Positions 7,313 through 14,634 of a DNA stretch of 38,354 bases are shown piece after piece; position 1 is the stretch's first letter; the number at the start of each line of letters is the position of its first letter. A model generated the notes under the pieces. It ran no database searches. It was not told the origin of the DNA and worked only from the letters and a program-made list of their open reading frames with translations. This stretch comes from Actinomycetes bacterium (GTDB taxonomy: Bacteria > Actinomycetota > Acidimicrobiia > Acidimicrobiales > RAAP-2): the NCBI GenBank assembly GCA_021781335.1, contig JAJXXA010000119.1:1-38354 (forward strand), given 5' to 3'. Position numbers and translations under genes: made by a program.

Positions 7313-8770
7313 TTGAGCGAACTTCAGGTGCCTGGACGCGTAGTACTACTGGGGTGCGGTTCTGTGGCCCAGTGTCTTCTTCCCTTGCTCCTCGATCATT
7401 TCGAGTTAGACCCCACGACGGTCACCGTCATCGAAAGTCGAGCGAACCGAGATCGCATCGCGTCATCACTCGCCCGCGGAGTTAACTACCTGCAATTGGA
7501 GATCAACGCCGAGAACCTTGAGCGCACGCTCGAGGCGCACCTCGGAGACGGTGACCTGCTTATCGACCTCGCGTGGAACATCGGCCTCGAAGAATTGCTG
7601 GAGTGGTGTCGAGCTAACAACGTGCGCTACCTCAACACGTCCGTGGAGGTATGGGATCCTTACGACGATCCTTCGGCACACACGCCCCAGCAGCGGACCC
7701 TGTACTGGCGACACATGGCTTTGCGGCGACAAATCGCGCGATGGGGCTCGAACGATGGCCCGTCGGCCGTCGTCGAACACGGCGCGAATCCCGGACTGGT
7801 GAGCCACTTGACCAAGAAGGCACTCGTCGAGATCGCCACCGCGGTGCTCGCCGACGGACTGCTCGCCGAGCGCCACACCGCTATCGAGCACGCCCTGTCG
7901 AGTGAGCAGTACAACGAGCTCTCGCGGCTCTTGGACGTGAAAGTAATCCACGTCGCTGAGCGCGACACCCAGATCACCGACCAACCAAAGCAAGTGGGCG
8001 AGTTCGTCAACACGTGGAGCGTGGACGGCTTTTACGAAGAGGGCGTTGCCCCCGCAGAGATGGGCTGGGGCACGCACGAGCTGGTACTACCGCCCACGGC
8101 GATGATCCACGAAGGCGAGGGCCCCCTTAATCAGATCTGTTTGGCCCAGATGGCGCACAAGACGTTGGTGCGCTCGTGCACACCTTCAGGTTCGATCATC
8201 GGTATGGTGATCCGCCACGGGGAGGCCTTCACTATTTGTGATCACTTGACGGTGTGGGAGGACGGCGTGGCGGTCTACCGGCCGACGGTGCACTACGCCT
8301 ATTGTCCGAGTGATCTCGCCTGGGCGAGCTTCGTCGAACTCGAGGGGAATCAGTACCGCTACCCCGAAGTCCAGCGGATCATGAACGACGAGATCATCTC
8401 GGGCCGTGATGAACTGGGCGTACTCGTGATGGGCCACCCCTACAAGTCGTGGTGGACCGGCATGCAGACCTCCATCGAAGAGGCTCGCGCGGTGGCCCCT
8501 CGACAGAGCGCGACGACGGTCCAGGTCGCGGCGTCGATCTTGGGCGCCGTCGATTGGATGTTGCGTGCGCCGCGCGCCGGGGTGCGCGTCCCCGACGAGC
8601 TCCCGTGGCGTGACGTCCTTGCGGTGGCGACACCGTACGTCGGGACAACCTGGTCAGGGCCAATTGACTGGGATCCGGTCTCGACCCACGTCGATTGGTT
8701 TGATAAGTGGAATGGTCGGGTGCTCAACCATGAGGACCCGTGGCAGTACACAAACTTCATGGTCCCCTGA
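7313..8770 (+). CDS. Homospermidine synthase-like NAD-dependent enzyme
   Basis: 485 aa, related to bacterial homospermidine synthase, which joins two putrescines into sym-homospermidine with NAD as an internal hydride carrier. It belongs to the saccharopine-dehydrogenase-like fold. The N-terminal Rossmann motif is VVLLGCGSVAQCLLPLLL. Conserved stretches are LLIDLAWNI, YLNTSVEVWDP, VVEHGANPGLVSHLTKKAL, ELVLPPTAMIHEGEGPLNQI and a C-terminal substrate domain with GHPYKSWWTG. Length matches the characterised enzymes (~475). Start is TTG 7313 behind AGAGAG (7299-7304); GTG 7328 is an alternative. It lies 81 bases after the SDR gene, so read-through from the mft operon is possible. A carboxyspermidine dehydrogenase role is less likely on length. 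Confidence 0.8.
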   Translation: MSELQVPGRVVLLGCGSVAQCLLPLLLDHFELDPTTVTVIESRANRDRIASSLARGVNYLQLEINAENLERTLEAHLGDGDLLIDLAWNIGLEELLEWCRANNVRYLNTSVEVWDPYDDPSAHTPQQRTLYWRHMALRRQIARWGSNDGPSAVVEHGANPGLVSHLTKKALVEIATAVLADGLLAERHTAIEHALSSEQYNELSRLLDVKVIHVAERDTQITDQPKQVGEFVNTWSVDGFYEEGVAPAEMGWGTHELVLPPTAMIHEGEGPLNQICLAQMAHKTLVRSCTPSGSIIGMVIRHGEAFTICDHLTVWEDGVAVYRPTVHYAYCPSDLAWASFVELEGNQYRYPEVQRIMNDEIISGRDELGVLVMGHPYKSWWTGMQTSIEEARAVAPRQSATTVQVAASILGAVDWMLRAPRAGVRVPDELPWRDVLAVATPYVGTTWSGPIDWDPVSTHVDWFDKWNGRVLNHEDPWQYTNFMVP

Positions 8771-8830
8771 CCAACCCACGCTCGTTACTCTCCACGCACC
8801 AAGCCCTCAAGCGGGGTCTCTTCGTCGCTG

Positions 8831-9535
8831 CTATCTTCGCGTGCCAACGCCGAACTGGAAATAGTCCTCAGTTTCGTGGACGGTTACGTCGAGCCCGACA
8901 CTGCGGCATTTTTCTTCGAGCACGTGGCTGGCGAAGAAGTTCTTGTAGATGACGAATTCACGACCATCATCAAGGCGGCGGGTCATGAGTTCTTCATCGT
9001 CGAGGGGGAGCACGTGATCGCCTGAAGTACTCGTTGGCTCTTTGCGACCATCGAGGAAGAACAGAGTCCCGCCGGGGGTGAGCATCGAGGCGACCCTAGA
9101 GAGAAATTCATCGATTCGCCGCATAGGTATATGGCTAATCCAGAAACAAAAGACCACCGCATCGAATTCTCCAGTTGGGAGCCACTCGAACAGGTCGGCT
9201 TCGATGAAGGTGACTTTGCTCACGCGCTCGCCGAGTCGTTCGCGGTTGAGTGCGATCATCTCGCGCGAGGCGTCGACAGCGGTGAGGTGGGCGACACGGT
9301 CACAGAGGATCTCAGTCCAGATCCCCGTGCCCGGCGCCAACTCCAGCACGTTCTTGTCGTCGAGCGGGAGATTACTCACGGCGCGGCGGACCTCTTCAAC
9401 TTGGGCGAACCAGCGCTGAGTGGCATCTTCACCTCGATCGAAGCGCCCGCGACGAAAGAACCAATTGTCGTATTCATTCGCGCGTGCCTGGTAGTACCGG
9501 ATCTGCTCTTGCAGCACGCTGGCTTCGTCGCTCAT
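8831..9535 (-). CDS. Class I SAM-dependent methyltransferase, substrate unknown
   Basis: 234 aa. The SAM-binding motif VLELAPGTGIWTEIL starts near residue 59. An acidic ribose-binding residue follows in LTAVDASREMIALNRERL, and motif IV is FDAVVFCFWISHIP. The N-terminal EQIRYYQARANEYDNWFFRRGR is a recurring signature of a widespread actinobacterial methyltransferase family of unknown substrate. I chose ATG 9535 (MSDEASVLQ) with GGTGGCGG upstream on the minus strand; the frame stays open 47 codons further without family similarity. It converges on the homospermidine synthase gene with a 60-base gap. Function is not assignable from sequence; polyamine methylation is conceivable from the neighbour but unsupported. 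Confidence 0.8.
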   Translation of the reverse strand: MSDEASVLQEQIRYYQARANEYDNWFFRRGRFDRGEDATQRWFAQVEEVRRAVSNLPLDDKNVLELAPGTGIWTEILCDRVAHLTAVDASREMIALNRERLGERVSKVTFIEADLFEWLPTGEFDAVVFCFWISHIPMRRIDEFLSRVASMLTPGGTLFFLDGRKEPTSTSGDHVLPLDDEELMTRRLDDGREFVIYKNFFASHVLEEKCRSVGLDVTVHETEDYFQFGVGTRR

Positions 9536-9840
9536 ATAGCCGCCACCGTACCTGACGCCGCGCATCGACCTGTCCGTAGTGCAACGGCCCGTGGAGCACT
9601 GGTGACCTTGGGCATCCGACGGTAGCGAGTCACGTGTTCGGGTTGGTGTTCGTCGAGAAGTTTTGCGGTGGTCCAAACGTGTCGATGGCCAAGCGAGAGC
9701 ATCGCACGTTCTGCTGACGAGGTGAATCCGTCAAGAGTGCTGGTAGGGACCTATTTCGCGCGGCACGGCATCGCCCCAGGTCCTCGACCGCAGCGAGTCG
9801 CACGTCGCTCGTATCCACAACACGTTTGAATACGAATGAC
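9536..9840. other. Non-coding stretch between divergent genes
   Basis: About 300 bases separate the divergent methyltransferase and SQR genes before the operator region begins. Open frames exist on both strands but show no ribosome binding site, no codon-position pattern and no recognisable family. The methyltransferase promoter should lie here; I see no clear hexamer pair. Confidence 0.5.
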
Positions 9841-9879
9841 TTGCGTAGGGGGCTAGTGGGTGATACCCTAGGGGGTATC
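9841..9879 (+). promoter_or_regulatory. Probable SQR promoter with CsoR/CstR-type operator
   Basis: TTGCGT (9841-9846), a 17-base spacer and TACCCT (9864-9869) form a plausible -35/-10 pair. Over the -10 lies GATACCCTAGGGGGTATC (9862-9879), a perfect 7-bp inverted repeat (GATACCC/GGGTATC) around TAGG. GC-rich repeats of this ATACCC-GGGTAT shape are the known operators of CsoR/CstR-family repressors. A CstR-like gene is encoded at 11627. Binding here would block polymerase. The spacing to the SQR start is 58 bases. Confidence 0.65.
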
Positions 9880-9937
9880 CAAAACGGGATCGTCGAGATG
9901 ACGCCAGTACCCGGACATGGAAGAGAAAGAGGTTGCG

Positions 9938-11392
9938 ATGGCACGAGTAGTGGTCTTAGGCGCAGGCATCTCTGGTCACACCGCGGCGCTGCACCTTCGC
10001 CGACTGCTCCCCAAAGAGCACGAGGTCGTCGTCGTGTCGCCTAATTCGAAGTGGAATTGGATCCCGTCGAACATCTGGGTGGGCGTTGGCAAGATGAGCA
10101 CCGAGCAGGTCACCTTTCCCTTGGCGCCGATCTACAAGCGCAAGGGGATTGTCTTTCACCAGGCACTAGGTATCGAGTTGCACCCTGAAGGCAGCGGTGA
10201 CAACACCCACCCGTACGTGCGAGTGCGCTACACCGACCCGGCGCGTGCGGGCGAAGAGGCCAACCTTGACTACGACTATTTGATCAACGCCACCGGTCCA
10301 AAGCTGAACTTCGCCGCGACACCCGGACTCGGCCCCGACGCCAACACCGTGTCGGTCTGCACGGCGGGTCACGCCGTTGAGGCGTCCAAGGCGCTCAATG
10401 AGGTCATTGAGAAGATGAAGAAGGGCGAACGCCAAAAGCTCGTCGTCGGTGTGGGCCACGGTACCTGCACGTGCGAAGGTGCGGCGTTCGAGTACACCTT
10501 CAACGTTGAGCACGAACTGCGCGCCGCGGGCGTGCGCGATATGGCGGACCTGACGTATCTGACCAACGAATACGAATTGGGCGACTTCGGCGTCGGCGGG
10601 ATGACCTTCAGTCAAGGTGGACTCGAGACGAGCAGCAAACTCTGGACCGAGTCGCTCTTTCGCGAACGCGGGGTGAAGGCCGTCCTGCAAGCTCACGTGG
10701 AGAAGGTCGAGCCGGGTGAAATCCACTTCGAACAGCTCGACGGTTCAAAGAAAACACTGTCGTTCGATTTCGCGATGTTGCTCCCACCGTTTCGTGGCGC
10801 CGACATGAAGGCGTTCAATAACGCGGGCGAAGACATCACCGCGGACGTCTTCGCGCCGAACGGATTCATGCGTGTCGACGCCGACTACAACGCCAAGCCC
10901 TACGACGAGTGGCGTGCCGCTGACTGGCCACACACCTACGAGAGTGCGCACTACGCGAACGTCTTCGGGGTGGGCATCGCGTTCGCACCGCCCCACCCGA
11001 TCTCGCGACCGCGCACCAGCCCCAACGGCACGGTCATCTCCCCGGCGCCGCCGCGAACCGGCATGCCCTCTGGCGTGATGGGTAAGACCGTGGCGCTGAC
11101 CATCGTGTCGCGCATCAAGTTGGGAACGACTACGGCGTCACACCGAGCTTCGATGGCCGACATGGGAGCGTCGTGCGTCGCATCGGCGGGCACTGGGCTG
11201 CTTCACGGTTCGGCCGCGGCGATGACGATGTACCCGATCGTGCCCGATTTCGAGAAGTATCCGACGGGTCGCAGTCAAAAGGACACCTTCGGTGAAATCG
11301 GTCTGGCCGGGCACTGGATCAAGTTCATGTTGCACTTCTTGTTCATCTACAAGGCCAAGGCTCGACCCTTCTGGCACTTGATCCCCGAATAG
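9938..11392 (+). CDS. sqr: Sulfide:quinone oxidoreductase-like flavoprotein
   Basis: FAD enzyme of the SQR/flavocytochrome c sulfide dehydrogenase family, 484 aa. It oxidises sulfide to persulfide/polysulfide at the membrane and reduces quinone. The FAD motif GAGISG is at residues 8-13. Cys141 (VSVCTAGHA), Cys177/179 (GTCTCE) and Cys413 (GASCVASAG) match the redox-cysteine positions of SQRs. The C terminus is amphipathic (HWIKFMLHFLFIYKAKARPF), fitting a monotopic membrane protein. I chose ATG 9938 because AGAGG just upstream is well spaced; the in-frame ATG 9917 adds seven charged residues ahead of the dinucleotide fold. It leads an operon with a 48-aa protein, a CstR-like repressor and CoADR-rhodanese. 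The family context strongly favours sulfide over NADH as donor. Confidence 0.85.
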   Translation: MARVVVLGAGISGHTAALHLRRLLPKEHEVVVVSPNSKWNWIPSNIWVGVGKMSTEQVTFPLAPIYKRKGIVFHQALGIELHPEGSGDNTHPYVRVRYTDPARAGEEANLDYDYLINATGPKLNFAATPGLGPDANTVSVCTAGHAVEASKALNEVIEKMKKGERQKLVVGVGHGTCTCEGAAFEYTFNVEHELRAAGVRDMADLTYLTNEYELGDFGVGGMTFSQGGLETSSKLWTESLFRERGVKAVLQAHVEKVEPGEIHFEQLDGSKKTLSFDFAMLLPPFRGADMKAFNNAGEDITADVFAPNGFMRVDADYNAKPYDEWRAADWPHTYESAHYANVFGVGIAFAPPHPISRPRTSPNGTVISPAPPRTGMPSGVMGKTVALTIVSRIKLGTTTASHRASMADMGASCVASAGTGLLHGSAAAMTMYPIVPDFEKYPTGRSQKDTFGEIGLAGHWIKFMLHFLFIYKAKARPFWHLIPE

Positions 11393-11417
11393 TCAGTCTG
11401 AACCGAAAGGACATCAC

Positions 11418-11564
11418 ATGGACAACGCTGAAGCCAGCATCGCCAGTGCTCCACTGCCAACCCGCGCGACCTCGCGCCGTCGTAACAACGTGGTGTTCCA
11501 GTTGTGGCGCTTCATCGCGCTCAATGTCCGTATGGCCTCGATGATCTTGAAGGGTGATCACTGA
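11418..11564 (+). CDS. 48-aa small protein in the sulfide operon, family unknown
   Basis: ATG 11418 follows GAAAGG (11405-11410) at ideal spacing, 25 bases after the SQR stop. The 48-residue product has an Ala/Ser/Pro/Arg-rich head (ASAPLPTRATSRRR) and a hydrophobic amphipathic tail (VVFQLWRFIALNVRMASMIL, then KGDH). I do not recognise a family. The tail could form a peripheral membrane helix, suggesting an SQR partner or membrane tether, but this is inference. Its stop TGA overlaps an ATG (11564) that opens a frame running into the CstR-like gene. Confidence 0.65.
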   Translation: MDNAEASIASAPLPTRATSRRRNNVVFQLWRFIALNVRMASMILKGDH

Positions 11565-11572
11565 TGGCATCG

Positions 11573-11601
11573 TGCGCAACACCCCGGGGGGTACCTAGCA
11601 T
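11573..11601 (+). promoter_or_regulatory. Second operator-like repeat and possible promoter before the CstR-like gene
   Basis: ACCCC-GG-GGGGT (11581-11592) is a perfect 5-bp GC inverted repeat, followed by AC as in the ATACCC-GGGTAT operators. It lies between TGCGCA (11573-11578) and TAGCAT (11596-11601), a weak -35/-10 pair with 17-base spacing. This suggests a self-regulated internal promoter for the repressor and the CoADR-rhodanese gene. Confidence 0.45.
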
Positions 11602-11626
11602 TATTGGACCCGACGAAAGGCAACCA

Positions 11627-11914
11627 ATGAATGATGCAACTATCACCCACGCGCTCAACGACGAGCAGCAACTCAACGCCATCGTGAAGCGCGTGAAGCG
11701 CGCCCACGGACAGATGGGCGCAGTCGTACGAATGCTTGAAGAGGGTCGCTCCTGCGAGGAGGTCGTGACCCAGATGGCCGCTGTGAGCAAGGCGATCAAT
11801 ACCGCCGCGTTCACGCTGATCTCATCGAGTCTGAAGGAATGCATCTCAGACCCGACGTCAAACAGTGACGAAGTCACACAGAAGCTACAGAAGCTCTTTT
11901 TGAGCCTGGCATAA
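11627..11914 (+). CDS. cstR: CstR-like persulfide-sensing repressor (CsoR family)
   Basis: A 95-aa all-helical DUF156/CsoR-family DNA-binding protein. Cys43 (GRSCEEVVTQM) and Cys72 (LKECISD) are 29 residues apart, exactly as in CsoR (C36/C65) and CstR (C31/C60). The copper-ligand His of CsoR, four residues before the second Cys, is Ser68 here. Loss of that His is the hallmark of CstR-type sensors, which form di- and trisulfide bridges with persulfides instead of binding Cu(I). ATG 11627 has GAAAGG at 11615-11620. A start at ATG 11564 would add 21 residues foreign to the family and make the operator coding. Neighbours SQR and CoADR-rhodanese match the CstR regulon in other bacteria. Confidence 0.87.
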   Translation: MNDATITHALNDEQQLNAIVKRVKRAHGQMGAVVRMLEEGRSCEEVVTQMAAVSKAINTAAFTLISSSLKECISDPTSNSDEVTQKLQKLFLSLA

Positions 11915-11922
11915 GGAGAAGT

Positions 11923-13578
11923 ATGAAAGTCATCATTATTGGGGGCGTAGCGGGGGGCATGTCAACCGCAACTCGACTTCGGCGTCTGATGGATGATGCG
12001 GAGATTGTCGTCTACGAGAAGAGTGGCTTCGTTTCGTACGCGAACTGTGGCCTGCCCTATTTCGTGGGCGGTGTGATCCAAGATGAGGCGTCGCTGCTCT
12101 TACAGACGCCGAGCTCACTCTTCGAGCGCTTTCGAATCGATGTGCGCGTGAATCACGAGGTGACGTCGATCAATGCCGAAGAACGTACCGTGACGGTGAT
12201 AGACCACGAGACCGGTCACGATGAGACAGCGGGGTATGACGTGCTGGTCTTGAGTCCTGGTGCGTCCGCGGTGGTGCCACCGATTGAGGGCATCGAGCGG
12301 GCCATGGCGCTTCGCACGGTTGAGGATGTCGAAAAGATCGTCGCCGTCGCCGATGAGAACCCCGCGAACGCGGTCGTCATCGGCGGTGGCTTCATTGGGG
12401 TGGAGATCGCCGAGAACTTGGTGCACCGAGGCATCGCAACAAGTGTCGTTGAGGCGTCGGGACAAGTCCTCGCGCCGCTCGACCTGGAAATGGCCGAACT
12501 GGTGGCTGATGAGATGCGACAAAAGGGCGTGTCGCTCTTTTTGAACGAGTCGGTCGTTCGCATCGACGAACGCGGTGTGGAGCTCTCCTCGGGTGACTTC
12601 GTCGCGGGCGAGCTCGTGATCGTCGCCATTGGCGTGCGCCCGGAGACCGGTCTAGCCCGTGGTGCCGGACTCACAATCGGCGAGCGCGGCGGAATCGCCG
12701 TTGACGAGTTCAACCGCACGAGCGTTGCCAACATCTACGCGATCGGTGATGCCGCAGAAAAGCGCGACGCACTCGACGCCAGTGCCACCTTGGTGCCGCT
12801 CGCCAACATCGCGAATCGACAAGGACGCGTTGTGGCTGACCACATCGCGGGACTCGACGTCCGCCCCCTCGCAACCATCGGAACCGCGATTGTGAAGGTA
12901 TTCGACCTTACGATCGCGGCCACGGGTTGGAACGAGAAGCGACTGCGCGCAATGGGTCGCTCACCACTCATCATCCACACCCACCCCTCGTCACACGCGG
13001 GCTATTTCCCAGGCGCGAAGCAGATGGCACTCAAATTGCTGGTCGATCGGTCCACCGGCGCCATCTACGGCGCACAGGGCGTTGGGACTGAGGGCGTCGA
13101 CAAGCGAATCGACGTGCTCGCCACCGCCATTCGCGCGGGCATCACCGCACCCGAGTTAGCTGATCTCGAGTTGGCGTACGCACCGCCCTTCGGTTCAGCG
13201 AAGGATCCGGTCAACATGCTCGGCTACATCGCCGAGAACTTGCTGAGCGGTCTCGAAGAGAACGTCCAATGGTACGAACTCGACGAATACCGCGCCGAAG
13301 GCGTCACCATGATCGACGTGCGCTCGGTGAGCGAGTTCGCTCGGGGCTCCATACCGGGTACCTTGAACATCCCATTGGACGAATTGCGGGTGCGTCTCGA
13401 CGAGATAGAGACGCGCGAGGTCATCGTCAATTGCCAGGTCGGCCAGCGCGGTCACGTGGCGACCCAACTCCTGAATCAGAACGGCTTCAAGGCGAAGAAC
13501 CTGGACGGCGGGTACCTGACCTGGAGCAAGTCTCCCGCGTCGCGACCACTCGAGCTCGCGGGCGCTCGCCTCGACTGA
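11923..13578 (+). CDS. CoA-disulfide/persulfide reductase with C-terminal rhodanese domain
   Basis: 551 aa. Residues 1-~440 form a flavoprotein disulfide reductase of the CoADR type. They show the FAD motif GGVAGGMSTATRLRR, the single active-site cysteine Cys42 in YANCGLPYFVGG, the second nucleotide motif VVIGGGFIGVEIAENL and YAIGDAAEK. Residues ~455-540 are a rhodanese domain (MIDVRSVSEFARGSIPGTLNIP) with active loop CQVGQR, Cys504. Such fusions reduce CoA persulfides or polysulfides with NAD(P)H and move sulfane sulfur. Strong ribosome site AAGGAGAAG; the gene begins 8 bases after the CstR-like gene and is surely in its transcript. It would act on persulfide made by SQR. Confidence 0.9.
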   Translation: MKVIIIGGVAGGMSTATRLRRLMDDAEIVVYEKSGFVSYANCGLPYFVGGVIQDEASLLLQTPSSLFERFRIDVRVNHEVTSINAEERTVTVIDHETGHDETAGYDVLVLSPGASAVVPPIEGIERAMALRTVEDVEKIVAVADENPANAVVIGGGFIGVEIAENLVHRGIATSVVEASGQVLAPLDLEMAELVADEMRQKGVSLFLNESVVRIDERGVELSSGDFVAGELVIVAIGVRPETGLARGAGLTIGERGGIAVDEFNRTSVANIYAIGDAAEKRDALDASATLVPLANIANRQGRVVADHIAGLDVRPLATIGTAIVKVFDLTIAATGWNEKRLRAMGRSPLIIHTHPSSHAGYFPGAKQMALKLLVDRSTGAIYGAQGVGTEGVDKRIDVLATAIRAGITAPELADLELAYAPPFGSAKDPVNMLGYIAENLLSGLEENVQWYELDEYRAEGVTMIDVRSVSEFARGSIPGTLNIPLDELRVRLDEIETREVIVNCQVGQRGHVATQLLNQNGFKAKNLDGGYLTWSKSPASRPLELAGARLD

Positions 13579-13608
13579 TCTAACCAACAAAAGAGAAAGG
13601 CAGTAACT

Positions 13609-13788
13609 ATGTGCAGTAGAGCAACATGTAAGAAGTGCGGCAAGCCAACCTGGCGAGGCTGCGGCAACCACATTGAGCAGGCCCTCGCGGGTGTGCCGAA
13701 GAATCAGCGTTGCACGTGTGCGTCGAACCCTCCGGCCCAGAGTGCGGACAGCGGCGGCGGCTTCTTCGCACGCATGCGCGGCCGCTGA
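13609..13788 (+). CDS. 59-aa cysteine-rich zinc-ribbon-like protein
   Basis: ATG 13609 follows GAGAAAGG (13593-13600). The 59-residue product has Cys2, Cys7, Cys10, Cys18, Cys35 and Cys37 and His21, in TCKKCGKPTWRGCGNHIEQ and QRCTC. The order CX2C...CX2H...CXC suggests a small metal site. Similar short proteins with CGK-TW-GCG-H and a GVP...RC block are, from memory, widespread in Actinobacteria and unassigned. A Gly-rich linker leads to a basic tail (FFARMRGR). It sits 30 bases after the CoADR-rhodanese gene and 2 bases before a methyltransferase gene, so it is probably co-transcribed. Function unknown. Confidence 0.75.
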   Translation: MCSRATCKKCGKPTWRGCGNHIEQALAGVPKNQRCTCASNPPAQSADSGGGFFARMRGR

Positions 13789-13790
13789 GA

Positions 13791-14576
13791 ATGGCTTCGC
13801 ACGTAGAGCAGTGGTCTCAGGCATTGAAGCAGTGGGCACTCCCGAGCGAGATTGAAAACAGCGCCGAAGAGAGCCCGTGGATTCACCCGCCTCAGATGTT
13901 CACGGTGCCCGAGCACATTGCGTCTACGCCCTCGCACGAACGCGCCCGCGAGGCGCTTCGAGCGGGTGACACTGTTCTTGACGTGGGATGCGGAGGGGGC
14001 ATCGCGGCGTTCGCGTTGACCCCTCCGGCCACGTCAGTGATCGGTGTCGATCATCAACCTGAGATGCTCGCGATGTTCGAGCGCAACGCGATCGAGCGTC
14101 ATCTACGGGTCCAGACCTACGAGGGCTTCTGGCCCGGGGTTGCCCACGAGGTCCCACGTGGCGACGTAGTGACTGCGCATCACGTGGCCTACAACGTCAG
14201 TGACATCGAGCCATTTCTTCGCGAGCTCGACGCTCACGCTCGTGCGCGCGTGGTCCTGGAGATACCGGACCATCATCCACTGTCGGACATGTCAGACGCG
14301 TGGCGACACTTTTGGAACTTGGAGCGTCCGAGCAGTCCCACCTCGGATGATCTCTTCGATGTGCTCGTCGAACTGGGGTTCGACGCCCATATCCAACACT
14401 GGACGGGTGAAGTGCGAAGTGAACTCGATCCGCAACTCGCCGCGCACTTCCTTCGCGTTCGACTCTGTCTACCCGCGTCACGACTCGGCGAAGTGCGTGA
14501 GTTCCTTGACGCACAACCACCACACTCAGGTCGTGCCCTCTCCACATTGTGGTGGGACACCGCGTCAGCGAAGTAG
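13791..14576 (+). CDS. Class I SAM-dependent methyltransferase, substrate unknown
   Basis: 261 aa. Motif I is VLDVGCGGGIAAFAL (near residue 60), followed by VIGVDHQPEMLAMFE and motif IV GDVVTAHHVAYNVSDIEPFL. Start is ATG 13791, two bases after the stop of the 59-aa gene. No good ribosome binding site is present, so translational coupling is likely. The frame is open upstream to 13710, but that part lies inside the Cys-rich gene. The substrate cannot be read. Methylation of a thiol or small metabolite would fit the sulfide neighbourhood but is only a guess. It ends 58 bases before cydA. Confidence 0.78.
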   Translation: MASHVEQWSQALKQWALPSEIENSAEESPWIHPPQMFTVPEHIASTPSHERAREALRAGDTVLDVGCGGGIAAFALTPPATSVIGVDHQPEMLAMFERNAIERHLRVQTYEGFWPGVAHEVPRGDVVTAHHVAYNVSDIEPFLRELDAHARARVVLEIPDHHPLSDMSDAWRHFWNLERPSSPTSDDLFDVLVELGFDAHIQHWTGEVRSELDPQLAAHFLRVRLCLPASRLGEVREFLDAQPPHSGRALSTLWWDTASAK

Positions 14577-14597
14577 TGACCTAAGACCCCATTTCTT

Positions 14598-14614
14598 GCG
14601 GGTTGGGAACTCGC
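14598..14614. promoter_or_regulatory. Imperfect inverted repeat upstream of cydA
   Basis: GCGGGTT-GGG-AACTCGC is a 7-bp inverted repeat with one mismatch in the 58-base gap before cydA. It could be an operator for a redox or respiratory regulator. No named regulator site is recognised. Confidence 0.25.
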
Positions 14615-14634
14615 CTGATTTCTAAGGTGAGTTT

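Noticed and set aside
9630..9944. 104-codon minus-strand open frame between the methyltransferase and SQR
   Set aside because: No ribosome binding site, Pro/Ser/Arg-rich composition, no family likeness, and it would cover the SQR operator and promoter.
11564..11626. Upstream ATG that would extend the CstR-like protein by 21 residues
   Set aside because: The extension has no family match, and ATG 11627 has a better-spaced GAAAGG; the extension would make the operator coding.
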